A stretch of DNA of 64,000 bases from an uncultured Aquimarina sp. (lineage in GTDB: Bacteria; Bacteroidota; Bacteroidia; Flavobacteriales; Flavobacteriaceae), in assembly GCA_947498595.1 (NCBI GenBank), contig CANMKX010000007.1, positions 1 through 64,000 on the forward strand, given 5' to 3'. The first letter of the stretch is position 1, and each line of letters opens with the position of its first letter. The notes under the pieces were generated by a model. It was not told where the DNA came from and ran no database searches. It worked only from the letters and a program-made list of their open reading frames with translations. The translations under genes were made by a program, and so were the position numbers. This document shows, in pieces, positions 33,149 to 43,182 of the stretch.

Positions 33149-34924
33149 ATGATAAACATTAAAAGATTATTTGATTTCCCTTACTATCAATTAGAAAAAT
33201 ATAGCCTAGACGCTGCGCTAGTTACAAAGTATAATGGTGAATGGGTTTCGACATCAACTCAAGAATATATAAATAAAGCGAATCAAATTAGTCGTGGTTT
33301 ATTACGTCTTGGTGTACAACCTAATGATAAAATCGCTATAATTTCAACCAATAATAGAACCGAATGGAATATTGTTGATATTGGAGTTTTACAATTAGGA
33401 GCTCAAAATGTACCCATATACCCTACCATATCTAAAGAAGATTATGAATATGTACTAAATCACTCTGAATCTAGCTATTGCTTTGTTTCTGACATAGAGG
33501 TTTTAGATAAAATAAAAAGTATTCAAGCTAATGTTCCTTCATTAAAAAAGGTTTTTTCTTTTGATGATATAGATAACTGTTCTAGTTGGAAAGAAGTTTT
33601 AAAACTAGGAAAAGAGGATAGTAATCAAACCGAAGTTGAAAACCTTAAAAATAATGTTACTGAGAATGACTTAGCTACTATAATTTATACTTCTGGTACT
33701 ACTGGTAGACCTAAAGGAGTTATGCTTAGTCATAAAAATGTTGTGAGTAATGCTATTAATAGCTCTACTCGTTTTCCTTTTGATGCACATAATCTAAAAG
33801 CTTTAAGCTTTTTACCTGTATGTCATATCTTTGAAAGAATGTTGATGTATTTGTATCAATATAGAGGGATTTCTATTCATTTTGCCGAATCAATTGAAGC
33901 TATTAGTGATAACTTAAAAGAAGTTAATCCACATGTAATGACTGCTGTGCCTCGATTATTAGAAAAGGTATACGATAAAATTATTGCAAAAGGAACAGAT
34001 TTAACTGGTGTCAAGAAAAAATTATTCTTTTGGGCAGTAGATTTAGGCTTACAGTATGAACCTTATGGTGCTAATGGAGCTTGGTATGAATTTAAACTTA
34101 AAATTGCTCGTAAACTTATTTTTAGTAAGTGGCAAGAAGCCCTTGGTGGAGAATTAAAAGTTATAGCATCTGGTAGTGCTGCTTTACAAGCTAGGCTTGC
34201 TAGAGTATTTAATGCCGCTGGCATATCCGTAATGGAAGGTTATGGTTTAACTGAAACCTCTCCTGTTATTTCTGTTAATGATGTTAGAGATAACGGTTTT
34301 AGAATTGGAACAGTGGGACGTTTGATTCCTGAATCTACAGTTAAAATAGCAGAAGATGGTGAAATTTTGGCAAAAGGTCCTAACGTAATGATGGGATACT
34401 ATAAAGATCCAGATAAAACAAATGAAGTTCTAAATAAAGAAGGATATTTCCACACAGGTGATATCGGTGAAATTGATGCTGATGGTTTTTTACGTATTAC
34501 AGATCGTAAAAAAGAAATGTTTAAAACTTCTGGAGGTAAATATGTAGCACCTCAAGTTATAGAAAATACATTAAAGCAATCTAGATTTATCGAACAAATA
34601 ATGGTTATTGGTGAAGGAGAAAAAATGCCAGCAGCCTTTGTTCAACCAAATTTTGAATTTTTACAAGATTGGGCTAAACGTAAAAATTTAAATATTGGTA
34701 ACTCTTTTTATGAAATGATTACAAATCAAATTGTAATAGATCGTTATCAGGAAGAAATCGATAATTTTAATCAAAAATTCGGAAAATGGGAACGCATTAA
34801 ACGATTTGAATTGACTCCAGAAGAATGGAGTATCGATGCTGGACACCTTACTCCTACGATGAAATTAAAAAGAAGAATCATAAAAGACAAATACAAATCT
34901 TTATATTCTAAAATATATGGGTAA
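33149..34924 (+). CDS. Long-chain acyl-CoA synthetase (AMP-forming)
   Basis: The 591-aa ANL-superfamily ligase activates fatty acids with ATP and CoA. The P-loop motif IIYTSGTTGRPKGVMLSHKN lies near residues 177-196. PVCHIFERM near 227, VMEGYGLTETSPVISVN near 363 (the A5 motif), YFHTGDIGEIDADGFLRITDRKKEMFKTSGGKYVAPQ near 430-467 and a C-terminal Lys region near 570 complete the enzyme. It belongs to the long-chain (FadD/ACSL-like) group without a signal peptide. It precedes a MarR-regulated beta-oxidation operon; a terminator and separate promoter lie between, so it is a separate unit. It could also feed acyl groups to other pathways. Confidence 0.93.
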   Translation: MINIKRLFDFPYYQLEKYSLDAALVTKYNGEWVSTSTQEYINKANQISRGLLRLGVQPNDKIAIISTNNRTEWNIVDIGVLQLGAQNVPIYPTISKEDYEYVLNHSESSYCFVSDIEVLDKIKSIQANVPSLKKVFSFDDIDNCSSWKEVLKLGKEDSNQTEVENLKNNVTENDLATIIYTSGTTGRPKGVMLSHKNVVSNAINSSTRFPFDAHNLKALSFLPVCHIFERMLMYLYQYRGISIHFAESIEAISDNLKEVNPHVMTAVPRLLEKVYDKIIAKGTDLTGVKKKLFFWAVDLGLQYEPYGANGAWYEFKLKIARKLIFSKWQEALGGELKVIASGSAALQARLARVFNAAGISVMEGYGLTETSPVISVNDVRDNGFRIGTVGRLIPESTVKIAEDGEILAKGPNVMMGYYKDPDKTNEVLNKEGYFHTGDIGEIDADGFLRITDRKKEMFKTSGGKYVAPQVIENTLKQSRFIEQIMVIGEGEKMPAAFVQPNFEFLQDWAKRKNLNIGNSFYEMITNQIVIDRYQEEIDNFNQKFGKWERIKRFELTPEEWSIDAGHLTPTMKLKRRIIKDKYKSLYSKIYG

Positions 34925-34977
34925 TATATTATTCAATACATTAATAATATATACAACACTTTAACCCACAAAACATT

Positions 34978-35007
34978 AAACTCCTCATTTCTTGAGGAGT
35001 TTTTTTA
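34978..35007 (+). terminator. Intrinsic terminator after the acyl-CoA ligase
   Basis: AAACTCCTCA/TGAGGAGTTT, 10-bp stem (34978-34987 with 34993-35002), 5-base loop, followed by T. Confidence 0.85.
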
Positions 35008-35057
35008 TCAATTCAATCAATTTTGATACATTGTATTGAATTTCTCTCATTTTTAAT

Positions 35058-35098
35058 AAAATTTATTATGCATGCATAATAAATTTTTCTTACCTTTA
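35058..35098 (+). promoter_or_regulatory. MarR operator (30-bp palindrome) and -7 box
   Basis: A perfect 30-bp palindrome at 35058-35087 with centre TTATGCATGCATAA. Directly after it is TACCTTTA (35091-35098), a near-consensus -7 box; the coding start follows at 35117. MarR dimers bind such palindromes, so this is the likely autoregulatory site controlling the whole operon 35117-41145. Confidence 0.7.
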
Positions 35099-35116
35099 CA
35101 CATATAATTAATTTCT

Positions 35117-35575
35117 ATGAGAGAAAAAACAATAGATTACGTTCTACGATCCACTTGGATGTCGGTTGCCAAAATGTATAATGAAGAGGCAGGGAAAATT
35201 GGTAGTACAATGGCTACTGGATTTACTCTAATTAATATAGATCCAGAAAATGGAACGCCTTCTACTTCTTTAGGTCCTAAAATGGGTATGGAAGCTACTA
35301 GTCTTTCTAGAACTCTCAAAACTATGGAAGAAAAAGGACTTATTCATAGAAAAAGAAATCCACAAGACGGCCGTGGAGTTCTAATTCACTTAACTCCTTT
35401 TGGTATTGAAATGCGTGAATTCTCCAAAGAGGTAGTTATTAAATTTGATACTGCTGTAAAAGAAAATATTCCGCAAGAAAAATTAGATACATTTTTAGAA
35501 GTTTTTCAAATCATTAATGATTTAATAGCATCTAAAAAAATATATACTACAAAACAAGAATCGATAACACCTTAA
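35117..35575 (+). CDS. MarR family transcriptional regulator
   Basis: The 152-aa winged-helix protein has GPKMGMEATSLSRTLKTMEEKGLIHRKRNPQDGRGVLIHLTPFG (about residues 52-96). In it, the recognition helix (TSLSRTLKTMEEKGL) is followed by the DxR wing (NPQDGRG). The N- and C-terminal helices form the dimer. It sits first in the operon with fadB-, fadA- and acyl-CoA dehydrogenase-like genes, so an acyl-CoA or fatty acid is the likely ligand; this is inference. It probably represses through the palindrome at 35058. Confidence 0.92.
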   Translation: MREKTIDYVLRSTWMSVAKMYNEEAGKIGSTMATGFTLINIDPENGTPSTSLGPKMGMEATSLSRTLKTMEEKGLIHRKRNPQDGRGVLIHLTPFGIEMREFSKEVVIKFDTAVKENIPQEKLDTFLEVFQIINDLIASKKIYTTKQESITP

Positions 35576-35591
35576 AACAACTAGCATTATA

Positions 35592-37997
35592 ATGAAAAGA
35601 ATCATTAAAAAGGTTGCTGTCATTGGCTCAGGAATTATGGGATCTGGCATCGCTTGTCATTTTGCCAATATCGGAGTCGAAGTACTACTTTTAGACATCG
35701 TACCTAGAGAACTTAATGACAAAGAAAAAAGCAAAGGGCTTACTTTAGATAATAAAATCGTACGTAATCGTATTGTAAACGATTCACTTAAAGCGGCTTT
35801 AAAATCTAAGCCTTCACCTATTTATAGTCAACAATTTGCAAATAGAATCTCTATAGGAAACTTAGAAGATGATATTGCAAAAATTGCAGACGCAGACTGG
35901 ATTATTGAAGTTGTTGTAGAGCGTTTAGATATTAAAAAGCAAGTTTTTGAAAACTTAGAAAAATATCGTAAACCTGGAACTCTAATTACATCCAATACTT
36001 CTGGTATTCCTATCAAGTTCATGAACGAAGGACGTAGCGAAGATTTTCAAAAGCATTTCTGCGGAACGCATTTCTTCAATCCTGCACGTTATTTAAAGTT
36101 GTTTGAAATTATACCAGGACCTGATACTTCTAAAGAAGTTCTAAATTTCTTGAATGAATATGGGGAAAAATTCCTAGGTAAAACGTCTGTTGTTGCTAAA
36201 GATACACCTGCATTTATCGGAAATCGTATTGGTATTTTTAGTATCATGAGTTTGTTCCATATGGTTAAAGAGATGGGACTTACCATTGAAGAAGTTGACA
36301 AATTAACAGGGCCTGTTATTGGTAGACCTAAATCTGCAACCTTCCGTACAGTTGATGTTGTTGGTCTAGACACTTTAGTACATGTTGCAAATGGATTACA
36401 TGACAATTGTCCTAAAGATGAACGTCATGAATTATTTGAACTTCCTGATTTTATCCAAAAAATGATGGATAATAAATGGTTAGGAAGTAAGACAAAACAA
36501 GGTTTTTACAAGAAAACTGTTAGTGCTGAAGGTAAAAAAGAAATCTTATCTCTGGATTTAGATACTTTAGAATATAGATCTAAAAAACGTGCTTCATTTG
36601 CGACTCTAGAAATGACAAAAACTATTGATAAAGTAGTAGATCGTTTCAAAGTCCTAGTTGCTGGTAAAGATAAAGCTGGAGAATTCTATCGTAAAAACAT
36701 GGCTGCATTATTTGCATATGTTTCTAATAGAATCCCTGAAATAACAGACGAACTATATAAAATTGATGATGCAATGAAAGCAGGATTTGGTTGGGAACAT
36801 GGTCCTTTCCAAATTTGGGATGCTATAGGTGTTGAAGATGGTATAAAAATGATGCAAGCCGAAGGATATGAACCTGCTGCTTGGGTACATGATATGATTG
36901 CAGCTGGTAGTACTTCTTTTTATACTATAAAAGATGGTGCTACATATGTATATGACATTCCTAAGAAATCTCAAGAGAAAAAACCTGGTCAAGATGCATT
37001 CATTATTCTAGATAATATTAGAGAATCATCTGCTGTTTTCAAAAATAGTGGTGTTGTAGTAGAAGATCTTGGTGACGGAATTTTAAATCTAGAATTCCAA
37101 AGTAAAATGAATTCTATAGGTGGTGATGTTCTTGCTGGCTTAAATAAAGCTATTGATATTGCCGAAAAAGATTTCCAAGGACTTGTTGTAGGTAATCAAG
37201 GTGCTAATTTTTCTGTTGGAGCCAACATTGCTATGATCTTTATGATGGCAGTAGAGCAAGAATATGATGAATTAAATATGGCTATTAAATATTTCCAAGA
37301 TAGTTGTATGCGTCTTCGTTATTCGTCAATCCCAACTATTGTTGCTCCTCATGGTATGACTCTTGGTGGTGGTTGCGAAATGACATTACACGCTGATAAA
37401 GTAGTTGCAGCAGCAGAAAGTTATATTGGTTTAGTAGAATTTGGTGTTGGAGTTATCCCTGGTGGTGGTGGTTCTAAAGAAATGGCACTAAGAGCTGCTG
37501 ATACTTTTCAAAAAAATGATGTAGAATTGAATCGTTTACAAGAGCATTTCCTAACAATTGGTATGGCTAAAGTATCAACTTCGGCTTACGAAGCTTACGA
37601 TACCAATATCTTACAAAAAGGAAAAGATTTAGTTGTTGTTAATAGAGATCGTCAAATAGCTACAGCAAAAGCTTATGCTAAATTAATGGCAGAATCTGGA
37701 TATACACAACCTGTAAAACGTAATGATATAAAAGTGCTTGGAAAACAAGCTTTAGGAATGTTCTTAGTAGGAACAGATTCTATGGAAGCCGGTAAATTCA
37801 TTTCTGAGCATGATAAAAAGATTGCTAATAAATTAGCATACGTAATGGCTGGAGGAGATTTATCTGAAGCTACTATGGTATCTGAGCAATATTTACTAGA
37901 CCTAGAACGTGAAGCTTTCTTATCTCTTACAACAGAACGCAAAACGTTAGAGCGTATTGAACACATGTTGAAAAAAGGTAAACCGTTAAGAAATTAG
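35592..37997 (+). CDS. 3-hydroxyacyl-CoA dehydrogenase / enoyl-CoA hydratase fusion
   Basis: The 801-aa bifunctional beta-oxidation enzyme has its dehydrogenase part first. VAVIGSGIMGSGIACHFAN (about residues 8-26) is the NAD-binding site, and FCGTHFFNPARYLKLFEII (about 155-173) carries the catalytic His. The C-terminal part (from about 480) is the crotonase fold: GLVVGNQGANFSVGANIAMI near 535 and VAPHGMTLGGGCEMTLHAD near 580 with the oxyanion-hole Gly residues. In FadB the order is the other way round (hydratase first). The gene follows the MarR gene after 16 bp. The enzyme hydrates trans-2-enoyl-CoA and oxidises the product in the cytosol. Confidence 0.93.
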   Translation: MKRIIKKVAVIGSGIMGSGIACHFANIGVEVLLLDIVPRELNDKEKSKGLTLDNKIVRNRIVNDSLKAALKSKPSPIYSQQFANRISIGNLEDDIAKIADADWIIEVVVERLDIKKQVFENLEKYRKPGTLITSNTSGIPIKFMNEGRSEDFQKHFCGTHFFNPARYLKLFEIIPGPDTSKEVLNFLNEYGEKFLGKTSVVAKDTPAFIGNRIGIFSIMSLFHMVKEMGLTIEEVDKLTGPVIGRPKSATFRTVDVVGLDTLVHVANGLHDNCPKDERHELFELPDFIQKMMDNKWLGSKTKQGFYKKTVSAEGKKEILSLDLDTLEYRSKKRASFATLEMTKTIDKVVDRFKVLVAGKDKAGEFYRKNMAALFAYVSNRIPEITDELYKIDDAMKAGFGWEHGPFQIWDAIGVEDGIKMMQAEGYEPAAWVHDMIAAGSTSFYTIKDGATYVYDIPKKSQEKKPGQDAFIILDNIRESSAVFKNSGVVVEDLGDGILNLEFQSKMNSIGGDVLAGLNKAIDIAEKDFQGLVVGNQGANFSVGANIAMIFMMAVEQEYDELNMAIKYFQDSCMRLRYSSIPTIVAPHGMTLGGGCEMTLHADKVVAAAESYIGLVEFGVGVIPGGGGSKEMALRAADTFQKNDVELNRLQEHFLTIGMAKVSTSAYEAYDTNILQKGKDLVVVNRDRQIATAKAYAKLMAESGYTQPVKRNDIKVLGKQALGMFLVGTDSMEAGKFISEHDKKIANKLAYVMAGGDLSEATMVSEQYLLDLEREAFLSLTTERKTLERIEHMLKKGKPLRN

Positions 37998-38066
37998 AAA
38001 ACTGACGTAAGAGAATTTTAGAGTATAAAATTATACCTTAAAGAGACTCTTCTTAAAAGAAAAAAA

Positions 38067-39257
38067 ATGAAAACAGCATATATAGTAAAAGCATACAGAA
38101 CAGCCGTAGGGAAAGCACCTCGCGGAGTGTTCAGATTTAAAAGACCTGACGAACTTGCTGCCGAAACTATCGAGCATATGATGAAAGAGCTTCCTAATTT
38201 GGATAAAGCTCGAATTGATGATGTTATTGTAGGAAACGCAATGCCTGAAGCTGAACAAGGATTAAATGTTGCTCGTTTAATCTCTTTAATGGGATTAAAA
38301 GTAGAAGATGTTCCTGGAGTTACAGTTAATCGTTATTGTGCTTCTGGTATCGAAACAATAGGAATGGCTACTGCCAAAATTCAAGCAGGAATGGCAGATT
38401 GTATTATCGCAGGAGGTGCAGAAAGCATGTCTTACATTCCAATGGGAGGATATAAACCTACTCCTGATTATTCTGTTGTAGCAAATGGTAATGAAGATTA
38501 TTATTGGGGAATGGGATTAACAGCTGAGGCTGTAGCTGAGCAGTTCAAAGTATCTCGTGAAGATCAAGATGAATTTGCTTATAATTCGCATGTAAAAGCA
38601 TTAAAAGCACAGGCAGAAAATCGTTTTCAAGATCAAATTGTTCCTATTAACATAGAACAAGTTTATATTGATGAAAATGGTAAAAAAGCAACTAAAAACT
38701 ACACTGTTACTAAAGATGAAGGTCCTAGAGCAGGTACTAGTACTCAAGTATTAAACAAACTAAGACCTGTATTTGCTGCTGGTGGAAGCGTAACGGCTGG
38801 TAACTCATCTCAAATGAGTGATGGTGCTGCATTTGTTATGGTCATGAGCGAAGAAATGGTAAAAGAATTAAACCTTGAACCTGTTGCTCGTATGGTAAAT
38901 TATGCTGCTGCTGGTGTAGAACCTCGTATTATGGGAATTGGTCCTGTAAAAGCTATTCCAAAAGTTTTAAAACAAGCTGGTCTAAAACAAGAAGATATTG
39001 AGCTTATTGAATTGAATGAAGCTTTCGCTTCTCAATCTTTAGCAGTAATGCGCGAATTAGATTTAAATCAAGATATCGTAAACGTTAATGGTGGTGCAAT
39101 TGCACTAGGGCATCCTCTAGGATGTACTGGAGCTAAATTATCTGTACAATTATTCGACGAAATGCGCAAACGTGATATGACCGGTAAATATGGTATGGTT
39201 ACTATGTGTGTTGGTACAGGTCAAGGTGCCGCAGGTATTTACGAATTTTTAAAATAG
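38067..39257 (+). CDS. Acetyl-CoA C-acyltransferase (thiolase, FadA-like)
   Basis: The 396-aa thiolase cleaves 3-ketoacyl-CoA with CoA. The nucleophile Cys is in [10 protein letters not shown] (about residue 90). The second conserved block [16 protein letters not shown] (about 342-357) has the catalytic His, and [14 protein letters not shown] (about 380-393) has the second Cys. N-terminal [16 protein letters not shown] is typical of the FadA/trifunctional branch. It lies 69 bp after the dehydrogenase/hydratase gene with no terminator, so it is in the same operon and forms the last step of beta-oxidation. Confidence 0.95.
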   Translation: MKTAYIVKAYRTAVGKAPRGVFRFKRPDELAAETIEHMMKELPNLDKARIDDVIVGNAMPEAEQGLNVARLISLMGLKVEDVPGVTVNRYCASGIETIGMATAKIQAGMADCIIAGGAESMSYIPMGGYKPTPDYSVVANGNEDYYWGMGLTAEAVAEQFKVSREDQDEFAYNSHVKALKAQAENRFQDQIVPINIEQVYIDENGKKATKNYTVTKDEGPRAGTSTQVLNKLRPVFAAGGSVTAGNSSQMSDGAAFVMVMSEEMVKELNLEPVARMVNYAAAGVEPRIMGIGPVKAIPKVLKQAGLKQEDIELIELNEAFASQSLAVMRELDLNQDIVNVNGGAIALGHPLGCTGAKLSVQLFDEMRKRDMTGKYGMVTMCVGTGQGAAGIYEFLK

Positions 39258-39336
39258 TCAAGTAATAAGTAATTAGATATTAGTATTGAGTTATTTACTT
39301 AATACATCCTACTATCTATATTAAAATCTAAATAAA

Positions 39337-41145
39337 ATGGAAACAATAAATAAAGACATTATAAGAGGTGGGCAATTTCTAGTTAAAGAAACTGCTTGTG
39401 AAGATATTTTCACACCCGAAGACTTCAGTGAAGAACAAAAAATGATGAAAGATTCTGTAAAAGAATTTGTTGATCGCGAAGTATGGCCTAATAAAGAACG
39501 TTTTGAAAAGAAAGATTATGCTCTTACTGAAGAAGTAATGCGTAAAGCTGGTGAATTAGGTTTTTTAGGTGTTTCTGTTCCTGAAGAATATGATGGATTA
39601 GGAATGGGCTTTGTTTCAACAATGCTTACATGTGACTATATTTCTGGAGCAACTGGATCTGTTGCAACTGCATTTGGTGCTCATACAGGAATTGGAACGA
39701 TGCCTATTACTCTATATGGTACAGAAGAGCAAAAGAAAAAATATGTCCCAAAATTAGCTACTGGTGAGTGGTTTGGATCGTATTGCTTAACAGAACCTGG
39801 TGCAGGGTCTGATGCTAATTCAGGTAAAACTAAAGCTGTTTTATCAGAAGATGGAACTCATTACTTGATTTCTGGGCAAAAAATGTGGATTTCAAATGCA
39901 GGGTTTTGTAATTTGATGATTGTATTTGCTCGTATCGAAGATGATAAAAATATTACTGGATTCATTGTTGAATATGATGCTGCTAATGCTAACGGAATTA
40001 CTCTTGGTGAAGAAGAACATAAATTAGGAATCCACTCATCCTCTACTCGTCAAGTATTCTTTAGTGATACTAAAGTACCTGTAGAAAACATGTTATCCGA
40101 AAGAGGTAACGGTTTCAAAATAGCAATGAACGCGTTAAACGTAGGACGTATTAAATTAGCTGCTGCTTGTTTAGATGCTCAACGTCGTGTAATTGGTGAA
40201 GCAACAAAATATGCAAACGAGCGTATTCAGTTTAAAACTCCAATTATGAATTTTGGAGCTATTAAAGGTAAGATTGCTGAAATGGCTACAGCTGCATATG
40301 CTGGAGAATCTGCTTCTTATAGAGCTGCAAAAAATATTGAAGATAGAATTTCAATCCGTCAAGCGGAAGGAAACACTCATCAAGAGGCTGAATTAAAAGG
40401 AGTTGAAGAATTTGCTATAGAATGTTCTATTCTTAAAGTTGCAGTATCTGAAGACGTACAAACTTGTACTGATGAAGGTATCCAAATTTTTGGAGGGATG
40501 GGATTCTCTGCAGATACTCCTATGGAATCTGCTTGGAGGGATGCTCGTATCTCTCGTATTTACGAAGGAACTAATGAGATCAATCGTATGTTGGCTGTTG
40601 GTATGCTTGTTAAAAAAGCTATGAAAGGTCATGTTGATTTATTAGGCCCTGCAATGGCTGTTGCTGATGAACTAACAGGTATTCCTTCTTTTGATACTCC
40701 TGATTACTCTGTATTATTCTCTGAAGAAAAAGAGATTCTTAAAAAACTTAAAAAAGTTTTCTTAATGGTCGCAGGAGCTGCTGTTCAAAAATTTGGTCCT
40801 CAACTAGAAGAACACCAACAGTTATTAATGGCTGCTTCAGATATTTTAATTGAAATCTATATGGCTGAATCTACTATTTTACGTACTGAGAAAAATGCTA
40901 AACGTTTTGGTGAAGAAAGTCAAGAAACTCAAATAGCGATGGCTCAATTATATTTATACAATGCAGTAGATATAATAATCAGAAAAGGAAAAGAAGGTAT
41001 TGTTTCTTTTGCTGAAGGTGATGAGCAGCGTATGATGTTAATGGGACTTAAACGTTTTACTAAATATGCAAATCAACCTAATGTTGTTGCTTTAAGAACT
41101 AAAATCGCTGATAAAGTAGCCGCAGAAAATGGTTATAACTTTTAA
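39337..41145 (+). CDS. Acyl-CoA dehydrogenase with extended C-terminus
   Basis: The 602-aa FAD enzyme introduces the 2,3 double bond in acyl-CoA. WFGSYCLTEPGAGSDANSGKT (about residues 146-166) is the first FAD signature, and IQIFGGMGFSADTPMESAWRDARISRIYEGTNEINR (about 382-417) the second, with the Glu of IYEGTNEI in the catalytic-base region. The core is about 420 residues; the remaining 180 form an extra helical domain, as in the VLCAD-like class. It is the last gene of the MarR operon and ends at a strong terminator. Electron acceptor genes (ETF) are not in the window. Confidence 0.94.
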   Translation: METINKDIIRGGQFLVKETACEDIFTPEDFSEEQKMMKDSVKEFVDREVWPNKERFEKKDYALTEEVMRKAGELGFLGVSVPEEYDGLGMGFVSTMLTCDYISGATGSVATAFGAHTGIGTMPITLYGTEEQKKKYVPKLATGEWFGSYCLTEPGAGSDANSGKTKAVLSEDGTHYLISGQKMWISNAGFCNLMIVFARIEDDKNITGFIVEYDAANANGITLGEEEHKLGIHSSSTRQVFFSDTKVPVENMLSERGNGFKIAMNALNVGRIKLAAACLDAQRRVIGEATKYANERIQFKTPIMNFGAIKGKIAEMATAAYAGESASYRAAKNIEDRISIRQAEGNTHQEAELKGVEEFAIECSILKVAVSEDVQTCTDEGIQIFGGMGFSADTPMESAWRDARISRIYEGTNEINRMLAVGMLVKKAMKGHVDLLGPAMAVADELTGIPSFDTPDYSVLFSEEKEILKKLKKVFLMVAGAAVQKFGPQLEEHQQLLMAASDILIEIYMAESTILRTEKNAKRFGEESQETQIAMAQLYLYNAVDIIIRKGKEGIVSFAEGDEQRMMLMGLKRFTKYANQPNVVALRTKIADKVAAENGYNF

Positions 41146-41211
41146 TTTCTTAATAAGAGAGAAATTTGCCTTTCCTAGGGCATTATCTAGGAAGTTGTTT
41201 AATTTTGATTT

Positions 41212-41243
41212 AAAAAACCATCTTTTTATAAGATGGTTTTTTT
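41212..41243 (+). terminator. Intrinsic terminator of the beta-oxidation operon
   Basis: A perfect 13-bp stem (41212-41224 with 41230-41242), AAAAAACCATCTT/AAGATGGTTTTTT, with a 5-base loop. Confidence 0.85.
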
Positions 41244-41305
41244 ATATTATGATTTGGTATATGTCATTTACTAAAATTCATATTTCATACTACAAATACA
41301 TTCAA

Positions 41306-41692
41306 TTATCCTATTGGTTTTAAATATCCTAAAATCAGCATAACTGCAATATATATAACAGGTACAATTCCCATACAAATCCAGATAATATCCTTTTTCC
41401 AATTAGATTTTAAAGCAAAAAAGAATAATGCTGAAATAACTAAAGATCCTATAATTGATAATATTATGAACATATGAGCAACCCATCTTCCATAAGTATA
41501 TATCCATTGATATTTATCTATAGTTATAAATTTCTCTGTCAATAATCCTATTAATATACCATAGATAAAAAACTCCAGAATCAAGAATGCTAATTTTTTA
41601 GGTCTACTTAATTCTTCAAATTTTTTTCGTAATTCCTTAATTTTTTCTAATAATTTCAAAACACTATCATTAATCAAAATTATATCATACAA
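41306..41692 (-). CDS. Small multi-pass membrane protein, unknown function
   Basis: The 128-aa product has an N-terminal amphipathic Lys/Glu stretch (KLLEKIKELRKKFEELSRPKK). Three hydrophobic segments follow: LAFLILEFFIYGILIGLL (about residues 34-51), MFIILSIIGSLVISALFFFAL (about 74-94) and IIWICMGIVPVIYIAVMLILGYL (about 102-124). The pattern is that of a small inner-membrane protein. It has no neighbours on the same strand within 250 bp. I do not recognise the family. The 269 bp between it and the porin hold no obvious gene. Confidence 0.6.
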   Translation of the reverse strand: MYDIILINDSVLKLLEKIKELRKKFEELSRPKKLAFLILEFFIYGILIGLLTEKFITIDKYQWIYTYGRWVAHMFIILSIIGSLVISALFFFALKSNWKKDIIWICMGIVPVIYIAVMLILGYLKPIG

Positions 41693-41961
41693 ATAGTAAT
41701 CGTATTCATACCAAAACTGTAAAAATGTAATAGTATAAATCGATTATTTGACTGATATAAAATGTATTCCGCTTCAAAAGTATCATTTTTTTAGATATCA
41801 TTAACATTTACACCCTTTTTATTGCAGTGGTATAAATGTTAATAATATCGTTATGCTTATTTTTTAATACTTAAGACTATGTCCGTTTTTTATACTTTTT
41901 ATTTAGAAGTGCTATTATTTTTTATATAGTTTCACAAAATTTTCCTTTTTTCACATCAATT

Positions 41962-43182
41962 TTATATACTGATATTCAAATCTATACGAAAACGATTTCC
42001 TTTTCTTAAAAAATCTGGATTTGCTCCATCATATCCTTTTATTTCTTCAACTAAAAATAATCTTGTTTGAGCTTTTAAATACTTATTAATTTGATAACCG
42101 GCTTTAAACTCAGGCCCTTTTATATTGGTAGATGCCCATCTTGTATAATCATATTGTGCAAAAAAGTCTAATGCGGCATATTTTTCCATATACAAATACG
42201 TAGCTCCTAAATACCAGTCTCCTTTATTCTCTAATTTCCCTATTTGAGCAGTAATAACATATCCTTTATTTTGATCTGTAAAATCTGGTGTTGAATTAAC
42301 ATCTTGATTCCCATCAATATTGGCTACACCATTATTATCTAAGATTTGATGAGAAAAAGGGTTTCTTTTATAATTTTTAAAATTATAGTAAAAATCTCCT
42401 CTAAATGATAAATTATGTAATTTCTTAAACGTAATTCCAATTCCATTTGATAAAATACGATATTCGCTAGCTAAGTCTCCTTCATGATATACTGGAGCTT
42501 GGTTCCCTGAAGGATCTGCAGCAAAATTCACATATCTATTTGGTAAATGATCTGCTAACAATAATCCTACTGCATAATCGATATTAAATCCTTTTTCCTT
42601 TTTAGTTTCGATTTTTATTTCTCCTCCATACAATTTCCCTTGTCTACTAAAATCTGTATTATCTCTATGCCCTTCATTAAAATATGCTAGTTGAGGTTGT
42701 ATATTTAATGAAGATGTTTCAATAGCAGTTCCTGCTGAAATACCATCGTGCGTTGGTACGTCAAATAGAGCTCCTTTTTGATGTGTCCAAATAGCACTTT
42801 GTCTACCTACTCTAACCCAGCTATTCTTGTATTTATATTCTAAGTTTAATTTATCTAGGATTATATTAAACCTTTCTTCTGTATTTTGTCCGAAAGTAAT
42901 CCATTCAAACTGTGTTTGACCTGTACGCAATCTTCCGTTAAATTGAATTCGCTCACTTATTTTCGCTGATAGATTAAGGTATAAATTATATCGATTACGA
43001 TGTCTATCGTCTAATTCTCCATTTATTGTCTCTTGATTAAAATCAGCTTCATACAATCGTATTGTAGCTTTTCCACTTAATTTAATTCTTTGTTTGACTT
43101 CTTCAAGTAAGTTTTGTGCATTAAGAGTATTTATATTCCAAATACTCATTAGTAAAATTATGTATATATATTTCTTTTTCAT
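41962..43182 (-). CDS. Outer-membrane porin, alginate-export-like
   Basis: The 406-aa product has a signal peptide (MKKKYIYIILLMSIWNINTLNA, then QN). The body is a string of amphipathic strands with aromatic ends: RYNLYLNLSAKISERIQFNGRLRTGQ, LEYKYKNSWVRVGRQSAIW and KGDWYLGATYLYMEKYAAL, finishing with FRIDLNISI as a last strand. This fits the alginate-export/putative-porin group of Bacteroidota barrels, which pass small anionic molecules or organic acids. The substrate is not visible. An FNR-like box lies 133 bp upstream of the start (43315-43326), suggesting control by oxygen or nitrogen oxides. Confidence 0.75.
   Translation of the reverse strand: MKKKYIYIILLMSIWNINTLNAQNLLEEVKQRIKLSGKATIRLYEADFNQETINGELDDRHRNRYNLYLNLSAKISERIQFNGRLRTGQTQFEWITFGQNTEERFNIILDKLNLEYKYKNSWVRVGRQSAIWTHQKGALFDVPTHDGISAGTAIETSSLNIQPQLAYFNEGHRDNTDFSRQGKLYGGEIKIETKKEKGFNIDYAVGLLLADHLPNRYVNFAADPSGNQAPVYHEGDLASEYRILSNGIGITFKKLHNLSFRGDFYYNFKNYKRNPFSHQILDNNGVANIDGNQDVNSTPDFTDQNKGYVITAQIGKLENKGDWYLGATYLYMEKYAALDFFAQYDYTRWASTNIKGPEFKAGYQINKYLKAQTRLFLVEEIKGYDGANPDFLRKGNRFRIDLNISI

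Noticed and set aside
33149-34924. The acyl-CoA ligase as the missing DltA-like loader of the ACP cassette
   Set aside because: It is 11 kb away, has long-chain CoA-ligase motifs and its own terminator. It cannot be tied to the ACP from the sequence.
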